Source of the DNA: Janthinobacterium sp. 61 | GTDB taxonomy: Bacteria > Pseudomonadota > Gammaproteobacteria > Burkholderiales > Burkholderiaceae_D | Direction: 5' to 3' | DNA length: 64,000 nucleotides | NCBI RefSeq assembly: GCF_002846335.1 | Contig: NZ_PJMQ01000001.1 | Coordinates: forward strand, 3,968,001 to 4,032,000 | Part shown: positions 27,724 to 36,339 of the stretch, in pieces | How the letters are laid out: each line of letters opens with the position of its first letter | Numbering within the stretch: the first letter of the stretch is position 1 | Translations under genes and position numbers: made by a program | Notes under the pieces: generated by a model | What the model was told of the DNA's origin: nothing | Seen by the model: only the letters and a program-made list of their open reading frames with translations | The model's database searches: none

Positions 27724-27939
27724 ATGATTGTATGTGTCTGCAACAACATATCTGATCGTGAAATCCGTCAAGCCGTCGATCTTGGCCTCTCCAGCATGGC
27801 CGAACTGCGCCGCGACCTGGGGGTGGCCACCTGCTGCGGCAAATGCCATAGCTGCGCGCGGGAAGTGCTGAACGATCACTTGAGCGCCACCGTGGTACTG
27901 CAAGAAACCGTATTGATGCGAGCCGTACTGACAAACTAA
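27724..27939 (+). CDS. bfd: bacterioferritin-associated ferredoxin
   Basis: A 71-aa protein of the BFD-like [2Fe-2S] family. The four cluster cysteines are visible as CVC near residue 4 and CCGKC near residue 37, the latter followed by HSCA. Bfd donates electrons to bacterioferritin heme to release stored iron under starvation. A Fur box lies upstream, tonB starts 8 bp downstream, and bfr is 2 kb away, consistent with control by iron limitation. Confidence 0.93.
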   Translation: MIVCVCNNISDREIRQAVDLGLSSMAELRRDLGVATCCGKCHSCAREVLNDHLSATVVLQETVLMRAVLTN

Positions 27940-27947
27940 AGAAAGCG

Positions 27948-28658
27948 ATGAACGCCATGACGATGATGCCCCCGCCCGTAACGGTGCAGGCCGTGCAACA
28001 ATTTGCCAACTTCGACAAGAAGCGCAACAAGTTCGCGCCGCTGATGGCCATCGTCGTCCTGCATATCGCCGGCTTTTACGCCATCCAGAGCGGCCTGTTG
28101 AGCCGCGTCGTCACGGCGGCCATGCCGACCATCACCACCATCAGCATCATCGCCCCGCCGGCGCCACCCAAGCCCCCGGCACCGTCCGTACCGAAAACCG
28201 TGGAACTGAGCGCTCCCGTGCCGCGCGCCGTGATCCCGCCGCTGCCGCTGATCGCCGTGGCGCCGAGCGAACCGACGATCACGCCGCCACAGCCTACGCG
28301 CGCAGAAGCGGCGCCTGTGGCCGCCGCCGCGCCGGCAGCGCCATCGACACCGGCGCCGTCACCACCTGCACCCGCGGCACCGCGCACCGTCAGCAGCGTC
28401 GAATATATCAAGGCACCGCAACTGATCTACCCGAATTTGTCGCGCCGCCTGGGCGAGAGCGGCACCGTGGTATTGCGCATTCTGATCAATGAAAAAGGTT
28501 TGCCTGAGCAAATCCTGATCCATAAATCGACCGGCTACGGCAACCTCGATGAAGCGGGCCGCCAGGCCGCGCAGCGCGCGCTGTTCAAGCCCATGATCGA
28601 AAACGGCAAGCCCGTACCCGTGTACGTGCTCGTGCCCCTGACCTTCCAACTGAGCTAG
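27948..28658 (+). CDS. tonB: energy transducer TonB
   Basis: A 236-aa protein. A cytoplasmic N-terminus of about 25 residues precedes one membrane helix (LMAIVVLHIAGFYAI), a Pro/Ala-rich periplasmic spacer (PPAPPKPPAPSVPK), and a C-terminal TonB domain from about residue 150 (LIYPNLSRRLGESGTVVLRI ... KSTGYGNLDEAGRQAA). It transmits proton-motive energy to outer-membrane receptors. exbB/exbD are not nearby. It is likely co-transcribed with bfd and Fur-regulated. It may serve iron receptors and possibly the sucrose receptor at 33.7-36.0 kb. Confidence 0.92.
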   Translation: MNAMTMMPPPVTVQAVQQFANFDKKRNKFAPLMAIVVLHIAGFYAIQSGLLSRVVTAAMPTITTISIIAPPAPPKPPAPSVPKTVELSAPVPRAVIPPLPLIAVAPSEPTITPPQPTRAEAAPVAAAAPAAPSTPAPSPPAPAAPRTVSSVEYIKAPQLIYPNLSRRLGESGTVVLRILINEKGLPEQILIHKSTGYGNLDEAGRQAAQRALFKPMIENGKPVPVYVLVPLTFQLS

Positions 28659-28760
28659 CCTTCCGGCGGCCCTTGCGCCGCTGCCAGCCCGCAAGCATCG
28701 CACCGTGTGCCTGCTTGCTTTTTTGCACCCTGTTTTTAGTCAAGCGATTTGCTTGTTTCA

Positions 28761-28801
28761 GTCTGCCAGCCACCATCCCCGGGCCAGGCAGACTTTTTTT
28801 T
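28761..28801 (+). terminator. intrinsic terminator of bfd-tonB
   Basis: A stem GTCTGCC/GGCAGAC enclosing a 19-base loop is followed by eight T, about 100 bp after the tonB stop. Confidence 0.75.
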
Positions 28802-28821
28802 GCCAGATGCGCAGCGCGCTA

Positions 28822-28887
28822 TGGGGTCAGACCCTCAACACCGCCAACGCAAAGTTCAGCGCCAACGTCGCCGGGGGTCTGACCCCA
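28822..28887. repeat. REP-like inverted pair of GGGGTCAGACCC palindromes
   Basis: TGGGGTCAGACCC (28822-28834) and its exact reverse complement GGGTCTGACCCCA (28875-28887) flank 40 bp. Each arm itself contains the near-palindrome GGGTC-A-GACCC. It lies between the tonB terminator and the piuC stop. Similar GGGGTCAGACCC words are frequent in Oxalobacteraceae intergenic DNA to my knowledge; only one pair was noticed here. Confidence 0.7.
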
Positions 28888-28890
28888 GCC

Positions 28891-29571
28891 TTACATCTCC
28901 GCCCACATCCTGAGCAGGTTGTGGTAATGCCCCGTCAAGCCCACCGTCGCCGGCGAATCGCCGTGCTCGCCACGCACGCTCTGGATGTTCTGATCGAGTT
29001 CGAACAGCATGCTGCGCTTCCAGTCTTCGCGCACCATGCTTTGCGTCCACAGGAATGAACAGATGCGCTCGCCACTGGTGACGGGCAACACCTGATGCAC
29101 GCTGCTCGACGGATACACGATGACGTCGCCTGCAGGCAGCTTCACTTCATGCGTACCGTAGGAATCGACCACCACCAGCTCGCCGCCTTCGTACTCATCC
29201 GGCTCACTCAGGAACACGGTCGAGGAGACGTCCGCGCGCATCGACTGCATGCCGTTTTTCGGCGTGCGGATGGCGCCGTCGATATGCAGACCATAGTGCT
29301 CGCCGCCCGCGTAGCTGTTGAAGAACGGCGGCAGGATGCGCAGCGGCAGCACGGCCGAAAAGAACAGCGGATTGGCCATCAGCGCGCGGCTGACGATCTC
29401 GCCCAACTCCAGCGCCAGCGGCGAACCCTCGGCCAGCTGGCGGTTGCGCTTGACCTGCGCGCCTTGCGCCCCGACGCTGGCGCGACCGTCGACCCAGTCC
29501 GTCTGCGCCAGGCGCTGGCGAAAATGCGTCACCTGTTCCGGTGTCAGCACGCCGGGTATATGCAGCATCAT
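28891..29571 (-). CDS. piuC: Fe(II)/2-oxoglutarate-dependent PKHD-type hydroxylase
   Basis: A 226-aa dioxygenase of the PiuC/YbiX family. The iron ligands appear in [10 protein letters not shown] (HxD) and [15 protein letters not shown] (distal His and the 2-oxoglutarate-binding Arg). PiuC genes usually neighbour iron receptors and are Fur-regulated; the substrate is not known, though siderophore modification has been proposed for relatives. An AAAGGA site precedes two adjacent ATGs. It is divergent from bfr with Fur-like sequences between. Confidence 0.87.
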   Translation of the reverse strand: MMLHIPGVLTPEQVTHFRQRLAQTDWVDGRASVGAQGAQVKRNRQLAEGSPLALELGEIVSRALMANPLFFSAVLPLRILPPFFNSYAGGEHYGLHIDGAIRTPKNGMQSMRADVSSTVFLSEPDEYEGGELVVVDSYGTHEVKLPAGDVIVYPSSSVHQVLPVTSGERICSFLWTQSMVREDWKRSMLFELDQNIQSVRGEHGDSPATVGLTGHYHNLLRMWAEM

Positions 29572-29992
29572 CTTGCTATCCTTTGTAGTGAGTTTCCCCG
29601 GTGATTATCGCATCGCCACCAGCAGCCAAGAATACGTAAAGGCAAGAATGTCGCAAACTTTTTGCGCCGTTTCCACGCGACAATCCAGGCCCGCTGAAAA
29701 CGCACGACAGACGGCATGAACGCGAATGAGAATGGCCTTCATTTTCCTTGACAAATAAAAAACGGAAAAATCTGGCAATCCATTTGAGAATGGGTTTTAT
29801 TCGCACGATATTTACGTTAAATAGACGGAAAAACACCGTTTCACAGCAAGAAACGCCCATATTTTGCGCTATCATGCGGGCATAGCGAGACCGGCAACCT
29901 GCGCGCCACCAGGCAGCCCTGCGCCACCCGGCAGTGAACGCCAGCAGCCTCCGGTTTCATCATCGAACGCGACACAGAACAAAGGAAATCCC
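29572..29992. other. divergent intergenic region piuC / bfr
   Basis: 421 bp, partly AT-rich, without a convincing gene. It contains two Fur-like half or partial sites (29725-29743 and 29783-29801). A possible minus-strand reading frame of 99 codons here shows no recognisable features. Confidence 0.6.
29725..29743. promoter_or_regulatory. partial Fur-box-like site between piuC and bfr
   Basis: AATGAGAATGGCCTTCATT has a perfect left Fur half-site AATGAGAAT and a weak right half. A second AGAAT-containing partial site, TTTGAGAATGGGTTTTATT, lies at 29783-29801. Confidence 0.4.
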
Positions 29993-30469
29993 ATGAAGGG
30001 CGATAAAGAAGTCATCCGCATGCTCAACGCACAGCTCACCAACGAACTGTCGGCCATCAACCAGTACTTCCTGCATGCGCGCATGTACAAGCACTGGGGC
30101 CTGGAAAAGCTGGGCAAGAAGGAATACGAAGAATCGATCGGCGAAATGAAACACGCCGACAAGCTGATCGACCGCATCCTGATGCTCGACGGCCTGCCTA
30201 ACCTGCAAGCGCTGCACAAGCTGCTGATCGGCGAGAACACGCCGGAAATGCTGGAATGCGATTTGAAACTGGAACGCGCCGCGCACGCCACCGTCAAGGA
30301 AGGCATCGCCATCAGCGAAAAAGCGGGCGACTACGTCTCGCGCGACCTGTTCCTGATGATCCTGGAAGACACGGAAGAGCATATCGACTGGCTCGAAACG
30401 CAGATCGATCTGATCGCCAAAGTCGGTATTCAGAATTATCTGCAAAGCCAGATGGCGATTGAAGAGTAA
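29993..30469 (+). CDS. bfr: bacterioferritin
   Basis: A 158-aa, four-helix heme ferritin of the same length as E. coli Bfr. Ferroxidase residues Glu18, Glu51, His54, Glu94 and His130 and heme ligand Met52 are at the canonical positions. The position of Glu127 is Thr in an ungapped alignment (EDTEEH), with Glu128 and Glu129 adjacent. Bfr oxidises Fe(II) and stores it as mineral in a 24-mer shell; Bfd encoded nearby releases it. AAAGGAA precedes the ATG and a bidirectional terminator follows. Confidence 0.94.
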   Translation: MKGDKEVIRMLNAQLTNELSAINQYFLHARMYKHWGLEKLGKKEYEESIGEMKHADKLIDRILMLDGLPNLQALHKLLIGENTPEMLECDLKLERAAHATVKEGIAISEKAGDYVSRDLFLMILEDTEEHIDWLETQIDLIAKVGIQNYLQSQMAIEE

Positions 30470-30486
30470 TCCTTTCGCAGCATCGT

Positions 30487-30513
30487 AAAAAAACCGGCAG
30501 AGCCGGTTTTTTT
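30487..30513. terminator. bidirectional intrinsic terminator
   Basis: CCGGC-AGA-GCCGG stem flanked by A7 and T7, shared by convergent bfr and the sucrose-locus MFS gene. Confidence 0.9.
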
Positions 30514-30523
30514 ACGTCCGTCC

Positions 30524-31852
30524 TCAAGTCTTTGTGGCCTGCGGCGGGCGCAGCTTGACGAACAGCACCGCCACCGCAGCGCACAGCAACAGGGCGCCGG
30601 CCAGCCGGATGACGTTCTCCGGATTGCCGCCCAGCCAGCTGCGGTAATACAGGGGCAGGGTGAAGATCTGAATGATCATCGGGATGACGATGAACATGTT
30701 GAAGATGCCCATGTAGACGCCCGTGCGCTCGGGCGGAATGCAGCCGGCCAGCATGATGTAGGGATTGCCCATGATGCTGGCCCAGGCCAGGCCCACGCCC
30801 AGCATGGGCAGCAACAGCAGCGCCGGGCTGTGGATCAGCGGGATGCTCAGCATGCCCACTCCGGCCGCGCACAGGCACAGGCTGTGCATGCGCTTGGGGC
30901 CGAAACGGCGCGTGAACGGCACCAGCGCAAAGGCAGCGACAAAGGCGACGAAATTGTAGAAGGCACCCACCTGCCCGTTCAGCAGGCCCGCGTCGCGAAA
31001 GCCTTGCGACGCGGGGTCCGTCGTGTGGAACAGGGTCGCTGCCAGCGACAGCGCAATGTACTGCCAGTAGCAGAACATGGCGTACCACTGGAACAGGTTG
31101 ACGATGGCCAGCTGCTTCATCGTCGGCGGCATCTCGCGCAGGGCCGCGCCGATATCGGCCAGCGTGTGGCGCCAGCCCGGCGGGCGGCTGCGGATGGCCG
31201 CCAGCTCGGCCGCCGTGAGGGGGTATTCCGGCGTCGTCTTCAGGGTCCACAGCACTGAGGCAAGCGAGAACACGGCGCCGATCAGGAAGGCGGCGATGAC
31301 GATATGCGGGATATGGCTGCCATTGACGGCATCCTTGTTCATGCCCAGCATGACCAGCAGCGATGGGGTCAGGTAGGCCAGCGTTTGCCCCAGCCCCGTA
31401 AACGCACTTTGCGTAAGAAAGCCCAGCGAATGCTGCTTCTTGTCCAGCTTGTCGCTGACAAAGGCGCGGTATGGCTCCATCGTCACGTTGTTGGCCGCGT
31501 CGAGTATCCACAGCAGGCTGGCGGCCATCCACAGGGTAGGACTGAACGGCATGGCCAGCAGGCCCAGGCTGCACAGGATGGCGCCGATCAGGAAGTACGG
31601 CGTGCGACGGCCCCAGCGCGTCACCGTGCGGTCGCTCATGGCGCCGATCAGGGGCTGCACGAGCAGCCCCGTCATGGGACCGGCCAGCCACAAATATGGC
31701 AGGCTCGCCTCGTCGGCGCCCAGGTATTTGTAGATGGGGCTCATGCTGCTTTGCTGCAGCCCGAAGCTGAACTGGATGCCGAAAAAACCGACATTCATGT
31801 TGACGATCTGCCAGAACGACAGATGCGGGCGGTGCGTGGTGGCGTCGCTCAT
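30524..31852 (-). CDS. MFS sugar transporter (SuxC-like, sucrose)
   Basis: A 442-aa transporter with 12 predicted helices. The loop after helix 2 has PLIGAMSDRT followed by RWGRRTPYFLIGA, the signature of the sucrose/GPH-like MFS subgroup (SLC45-type). It should carry sucrose across the inner membrane with protons. Its ATG overlaps the amylosucrase stop (ATGA), and it is the last gene of the regulator-receptor-amylosucrase-transporter cluster. The match in order and content to Xanthomonas suxA-suxB-suxC supports sucrose as substrate; maltooligosaccharide is the main alternative. Confidence 0.85.
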   Translation of the reverse strand: MSDATTHRPHLSFWQIVNMNVGFFGIQFSFGLQQSSMSPIYKYLGADEASLPYLWLAGPMTGLLVQPLIGAMSDRTVTRWGRRTPYFLIGAILCSLGLLAMPFSPTLWMAASLLWILDAANNVTMEPYRAFVSDKLDKKQHSLGFLTQSAFTGLGQTLAYLTPSLLVMLGMNKDAVNGSHIPHIVIAAFLIGAVFSLASVLWTLKTTPEYPLTAAELAAIRSRPPGWRHTLADIGAALREMPPTMKQLAIVNLFQWYAMFCYWQYIALSLAATLFHTTDPASQGFRDAGLLNGQVGAFYNFVAFVAAFALVPFTRRFGPKRMHSLCLCAAGVGMLSIPLIHSPALLLLPMLGVGLAWASIMGNPYIMLAGCIPPERTGVYMGIFNMFIVIPMIIQIFTLPLYYRSWLGGNPENVIRLAGALLLCAAVAVLFVKLRPPQATKT

Positions 31853-33717
31853 GCCGGTTCCCTTTCCAGCCACAGCATATGCCAGGGCTGCAGACATACG
31901 GTGCCGGCCAGCACGCTGCCATCGAGGCTGTTGCGCCACTCGCCTGTTGGCAAGGTGTAGCGCTGACTGGCGCCGCTGAAATTGCTCAGGTTGAGAAACG
32001 CGTCGCCGCGCAGCAGCGCCAGTACGGCCGGCGTGTCGGCGGGCAGCACGCTGCGCGGCGCAGCAGCGGCCAGGGCCGGCAAGCGCCTGCGCGCGTCGAT
32101 CAACTGGCGCAGCGCCAGGTACAGCCGGCCGCTGGCGCTCACGCCATCGTGGCGCCATGCGAGCAGGCTGTCGTCGAACGCCGGGCGCTGCAGCCAGCGG
32201 CTGTCCATCGCCCGGTCCGCGCGCTGCGTGTAGCTGTAATCGTTGGTCATGCCCAGTTCATCGCCCATGTACAGCACCGGCAAAGCGCCAAAGCTCAAGG
32301 CCAGGCCATGCAGCAGCAGCAGGCGCCGCAACGCGTATTCCTGCTCCTGCACCGTAGTGGCGCTTTCCAGGCCGGCCAGCGAGGCGGCCATGCCGTTGCT
32401 GCCATGCGCCTTGTCGGCGCTGCTGCTCTGGAAGGCGGCGCCGCGCGCATAACTGCCGGTGCCCGGCGTGCCGGCAAAGAACTGCGCGATGCGCGCCAGG
32501 CGCGCCGGCCCGTCCGCGCCTGCTTCATTGAGCAGCACGTTCCAGCCGATGTCATCGTGGCAGCGTACATAACTGAGCCAGCTTGCGGCCGGCGGCAGCG
32601 GTGGCGTGGCGGCGATCACCTGCTGCAGCAGATCCGTGCTTTCCTCCGCCAGCGCGCCCCAGCCGGCGGCCATCAGGCTGCTGTGATAGGCGATATGGCA
32701 TTCGGGCGCGGCATCGCTGCCAAAGTAGGCGGGCAGCTTGGGCGTGGGCACGATGGCTTCGGCCTTGAGCAATACGCCAGGCGCAACGAGGTCGGCGATG
32801 GCGCGCAAAGCTTGCAGCAGGCTGTGGGCTTCAGGCTGGTTCATGCAGTCCGTGCCTTCGCGTTTCCACAGGAAGGCCGTCGAATCGAGACGGAATACTT
32901 CGATGCCCTTGTTGGCCAGGCCCAGCATGGCGCAGGCCATGGCCGCGAAGACGGCCGGATTGGCGTAGTTCAAATCCCACTGGTAGGGATAAAACGTGGT
33001 CCAGACCCAGCGCTGGAGCTCTGGCACGAAGGTGAAATTGCCCGGCGCCGCCTGCGGGAAAACCTGGCCTACCGTTCGCTCGTAGCGGTCCGGCTGCGCG
33101 CGGTCGGGATAGGTGTGGAAAAAATCGCGCAGCAGCGGATCGCCCGCCTTCGCGCCCAGCGCCCACGCATGGTCGTCGGCCACATGGTTGAGGATCAGGT
33201 CCGAGCACAGGCTGATGCCGGCTGCGCGCAGCTGCGCAGTCAATGCCTGCAAGTCGGCATTGCTGCCCAGCGCAGGGTCGACTTCCTCGAAACTGGCGAC
33301 GGCAAAGCCTCCATCGCTTTCGCCGGCGCGCGGCCGCAAAAATGGCAGCAAATGCAGATACGTCACGCCCAGTTCGCGCAAGTGGGCAATGCGCGCGGCC
33401 ACCCCCTGCAGGTTGCCGCCGAAACGCTGCACGTAGGCGCTGTAGCCCAGCATGGACTGGCTGGCAAACCAGTCCGGCTGCGCTTCGCGCTGCGCATCTT
33501 GCCGCAGCAGCGCCGGCGCGCGCGCCGCGTATAGCCGCCCCACGCTTTCCATCAGGTCTCCCAGCCAGGGCAGGAAGTCCGGCCGCTGGCCATACAGGCT
33601 GCCCAGGCGGTCAAGCAAGACCGCCTCCTGGCGCGCGTAGCGGCGCGCCGCATCGTTGCGCAAGGGCGTGGGGAGCGGCGCCAGCAGGCGCGCCAGGGGG
33701 CTGCGTATCGACATCAT
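31849..33717 (-). CDS. amylosucrase (GH13_4)
   Basis: A 622-aa cytoplasmic glucansucrase lacking a signal peptide. It resembles Neisseria amylosucrase throughout: ELGVTYLHLLPFLRPRAGES, SDGGFAVASFEEVDPALG, the nucleophile Asp278 in FRLDSTAFLWK, acid/base Glu320 in LKAEAIV, and Asp388 in CHDDIGW. The enzyme splits sucrose, transfers glucose to an alpha-1,4-glucan and releases fructose. It lies between a TonB receptor and an MFS transporter gene, equivalent to SuxB of the Xanthomonas sucrose locus. Sucrose hydrolase is a close alternative that differs by few residues. Confidence 0.88.
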   Translation of the reverse strand: MMSIRSPLARLLAPLPTPLRNDAARRYARQEAVLLDRLGSLYGQRPDFLPWLGDLMESVGRLYAARAPALLRQDAQREAQPDWFASQSMLGYSAYVQRFGGNLQGVAARIAHLRELGVTYLHLLPFLRPRAGESDGGFAVASFEEVDPALGSNADLQALTAQLRAAGISLCSDLILNHVADDHAWALGAKAGDPLLRDFFHTYPDRAQPDRYERTVGQVFPQAAPGNFTFVPELQRWVWTTFYPYQWDLNYANPAVFAAMACAMLGLANKGIEVFRLDSTAFLWKREGTDCMNQPEAHSLLQALRAIADLVAPGVLLKAEAIVPTPKLPAYFGSDAAPECHIAYHSSLMAAGWGALAEESTDLLQQVIAATPPLPPAASWLSYVRCHDDIGWNVLLNEAGADGPARLARIAQFFAGTPGTGSYARGAAFQSSSADKAHGSNGMAASLAGLESATTVQEQEYALRRLLLLHGLALSFGALPVLYMGDELGMTNDYSYTQRADRAMDSRWLQRPAFDDSLLAWRHDGVSASGRLYLALRQLIDARRRLPALAAAAPRSVLPADTPAVLALLRGDAFLNLSNFSGASQRYTLPTGEWRNSLDGSVLAGTVCLQPWHMLWLEREPA

Positions 33718-33732
33718 GAATCCTATCCTTGC

Positions 33733-36027
33733 TTAAAATGCGTATTTCAGGCTGACCTTGACGGCGCGCCCCGTGATCGAGCGGGCAGCATGGCCATCAC
33801 CCTCGACTTCCGTATAGCCGATCTTGTTGAGCAGATTGTTCGCCGTCAGCGCCACCTGCATTTGCGGCGTAAGCTGGTAATTGACGAAGGCATTGAGCAC
33901 CTGGTAGGCGGGCAAGGTGATCGTATGCGCATCGTCGCCCCACGACTTGCCCGTGCCGACCAGGCTGGCGCCCAAGGTAGCCGCTCCCCATTCATAGGTA
34001 GGCGCGAGCTGGTACACGACACGCGCCTGGCGCCGCGGCGTATTGCCGATCAGCGCCACATCGGCCGCTGCCGTGCCCGTGATCTCGGCATCCGTGAACG
34101 TCAGGCCGCCATTGATGCGGAAGTCGCCCGTGCTGTAGGCCGCTTCCAGTTCCACGCCCTTCGCTTCATAGCTGTTGGCCGTGCGCAGCTGGGTAGTCGC
34201 TTCGTAATTGCTTTCCTTGGTCTTGGCCTGGAACACGGTGACGAAGGTACTCAAAGGACCTTGGCGCCATTTCACGCCGCCTTCAAGCTGGCGCACGGTA
34301 TTGATGGCCACGGGCACGCTGCCATCCAAGGGCGTGCCGAACAGGATGCGGTCGGCATTGAAGGCCACGCCTTCGCTGACACGGGCAAACACGGCCAGGT
34401 TGGCTTGCAGCTTGTAGTTCGCGCCCAGCGAGTACGAGGTGTGGCCCAAGGTGTAGTCGACCTGCTGCACCGTCGACGGCAGATAGGCTTGCGCGCCGGT
34501 GGCGATATTGGCCGTGCCGCTGGCATGCTGGCGGTCGCGCCGCAGGCCGCCGTCGAGATTCAGCGCACCGCTTTCCCAGGCCAGGTTCAGGTATGGTGAC
34601 GTCGTGCGGTACTCCATGTCGACGGCGCGCGAGCAGCAGGCACCGAAGGCCGGGCCGATGTAGCCTGGCGTGCTGCTGGCCGTTTGCAGCAGCGCCGGCT
34701 GGTCGCCCGTGGCCTGCATCAGGTATTCATTGAAGTTCCAGGTCAGGCCCAGCTTTTGCTGCGACAGGTACAGGCCGGCCGTGGTGGTCAGTTTGCCGCT
34801 GTCGAGAACAAAAGTCTTGGCCAGCTTGGTGTCGCTCAGGGTATTGCTGGCGTCGTCGATCGAGGTATTGAACACCACGGCGGAAAAGGCCCGGCCGACA
34901 TAAGGCTTGCCCCGATTCGGCCCGCTCGCAAACACATAGCTGCCGTCGCTGCCGTTATTCGACGGGAAGACGCCCGTGAAGCGGCCGGAATTGTCTGCGT
35001 AGCGGAAGTTTTCGCTCACACTCCAGCCCTGCCCAAGCTTGAATGATGCTTCCAGGCCTACGGTGTCGCTCTTCACGTGCAAGCCGTCGTTGACGCGGGT
35101 GGCCACGCGCTGGTTATCCTTGTTCAGCACCATGTCGGGCACCCAGTACGGCGAATAGAAACTGGCCTTGCGCGGGTCGATGCCGGCGATTTCCGTGATG
35201 CGGCCATTGCTCACGCTGACCGGCACCGGCAGGGCCGTGGGCGACTGGTCGTCGAGGTGCTTGAACGACAGCCGCACGAAGCCGCTGTCGAATTCATGCG
35301 TGACATTGCCGCGGATCTGGCCGCCCTTTTCACTGTTGACGCCACTGTGGCGGATGCCTTCGCCCGTACGCCAGGAGCCGCCGATGAAGAAGCGCGTACG
35401 CTCCGAGAGCGGCGCGCCATAGTCGAAGTCCACGCGGGTCTGGTCATAGCCCAGGCCGCGGCTGATGGCCACGCTGCCACCCTGCTCCTTGCCATTCTTG
35501 CTGATGAAATTGATGATGCCGCCCGGCGAGTTGGTGGCCAGGGTGGAGGCCGAGCCGCCGCGCACCACTTCCAGGTGGTCCAGGGTGGAATCGATTTTCA
35601 CGAAGCTGTCGGGCGTGGTGAAGTTGAAGTCGCCAAACTGCAGCACCGGCAAACCATCTTCCTGGATCTGCACATAGCGCGCGCCGCCGGCGGAAATGGG
35701 CAGGCCGCGCACGGTGATGTTGGCATTGCCTTCGCCGCCCGAAGACTCGGCCCGCAAGCCCGGCACCGAGCGCAGGACTTCGGCGGCGCTGGTCGGCGCA
35801 TTGTGCAGGATGGTGTCGAGTTCCATGCTGCTGACGGAATTACTCGATTTCATTTTCGACGTGCCGCCGGTGGTGCCCGTGACCACGATGCGTTCCAGGT
35901 TCAGGCCATCGGCGGGGGCGGCGCTGGCGGTGTCGCCGGTGGATTGTGCCTGGGCCGCGCCCAATTGCAGCATGGCCAGGGCGACGGCTGCGGCCATGCA
36001 GCCGCGTTGAGCAGTACGTGTCTTCAT
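33733..36027 (-). CDS. TonB-dependent receptor (SuxA-like, sucrose uptake)
   Basis: A 764-aa outer-membrane receptor. A signal peptide (AAAVALAMLQLGAAQAQ) is followed by a TonB-box-like LERIVVTG, a plug domain (about 50-165, PTSAAEVLRSVPGLRAESSG and VVRGGSASTLATNSPGGIIN), and a 22-strand barrel ending in VSLKYAF. The start at 36027 follows GGAGAC and gives a clean signal peptide; upstream in-frame codons run through the operator region. Position in the sux-type locus points to sucrose rather than a siderophore. No iron-regulated element is near; two LacI-type operators are upstream. Confidence 0.88.
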   Translation of the reverse strand: MKTRTAQRGCMAAAVALAMLQLGAAQAQSTGDTASAAPADGLNLERIVVTGTTGGTSKMKSSNSVSSMELDTILHNAPTSAAEVLRSVPGLRAESSGGEGNANITVRGLPISAGGARYVQIQEDGLPVLQFGDFNFTTPDSFVKIDSTLDHLEVVRGGSASTLATNSPGGIINFISKNGKEQGGSVAISRGLGYDQTRVDFDYGAPLSERTRFFIGGSWRTGEGIRHSGVNSEKGGQIRGNVTHEFDSGFVRLSFKHLDDQSPTALPVPVSVSNGRITEIAGIDPRKASFYSPYWVPDMVLNKDNQRVATRVNDGLHVKSDTVGLEASFKLGQGWSVSENFRYADNSGRFTGVFPSNNGSDGSYVFASGPNRGKPYVGRAFSAVVFNTSIDDASNTLSDTKLAKTFVLDSGKLTTTAGLYLSQQKLGLTWNFNEYLMQATGDQPALLQTASSTPGYIGPAFGACCSRAVDMEYRTTSPYLNLAWESGALNLDGGLRRDRQHASGTANIATGAQAYLPSTVQQVDYTLGHTSYSLGANYKLQANLAVFARVSEGVAFNADRILFGTPLDGSVPVAINTVRQLEGGVKWRQGPLSTFVTVFQAKTKESNYEATTQLRTANSYEAKGVELEAAYSTGDFRINGGLTFTDAEITGTAAADVALIGNTPRRQARVVYQLAPTYEWGAATLGASLVGTGKSWGDDAHTITLPAYQVLNAFVNYQLTPQMQVALTANNLLNKIGYTEVEGDGHAARSITGRAVKVSLKYAF

Positions 36028-36146
36028 CTTGTCTCCAGTGTTGTATGCCGATACATCGAGGTATCCGCTTGTTATGAGTCCTGGCCGCTGCATGCCGTGG
36101 CGCGCTGGCTGAGCCGGTACGTCATTATTCAACGAATAAGAATTTA

Positions 36147-36162
36147 TTGCAATCGATTGCAA
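36147..36162. promoter_or_regulatory. LacI-family operator O1
   Basis: TTGCAATCGATTGCAA is a perfect 16-bp palindrome with a central CG, the usual LacI/GalR operator form. It is 120 bp upstream of the receptor start. Confidence 0.8.
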
Positions 36163-36309
36163 TCGAGCACTGCAACATGAAATTTATGTTGTTTTTAAGA
36201 GAATAATACGAAGGGAGAAGAGTTAAAAAGCGCTTATACGCTGAGCAAACAGGGCTTTTCATGCGGCACTGCAGCATGAAAATATAGGAGGTAAATCTAA
36301 ATTATTGCA

Positions 36310-36325
36310 ATCGGTTGCAACCGAT
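36310..36325. promoter_or_regulatory. LacI-family operator O2
   Basis: ATCGGTTGCAACCGAT is a perfect 16-bp palindrome that overlaps the O1-like word TTGCAATCGGTTGCAA (36305-36320). It lies 15 bp downstream of the regulator stop. The O1-O2 spacing of about 160 bp could allow looping. Confidence 0.7.
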
Positions 36326-36339
36326 GAAGCATGCCCACC

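Larger units (their letters stand above)
36028..36339. other. sucrose-locus control region
   Basis: 312 bp between the LacI-family gene and the receptor gene, with AT-rich stretches and two perfect 16-bp palindromes. It most likely holds the promoter for receptor-amylosucrase-transporter. Confidence 0.7.

Noticed and set aside
29576..29875. 99-codon frame upstream of piuC on the minus strand
   Set aside because: It lies over the Fur-like sites of the divergent promoter region and has no recognisable features.
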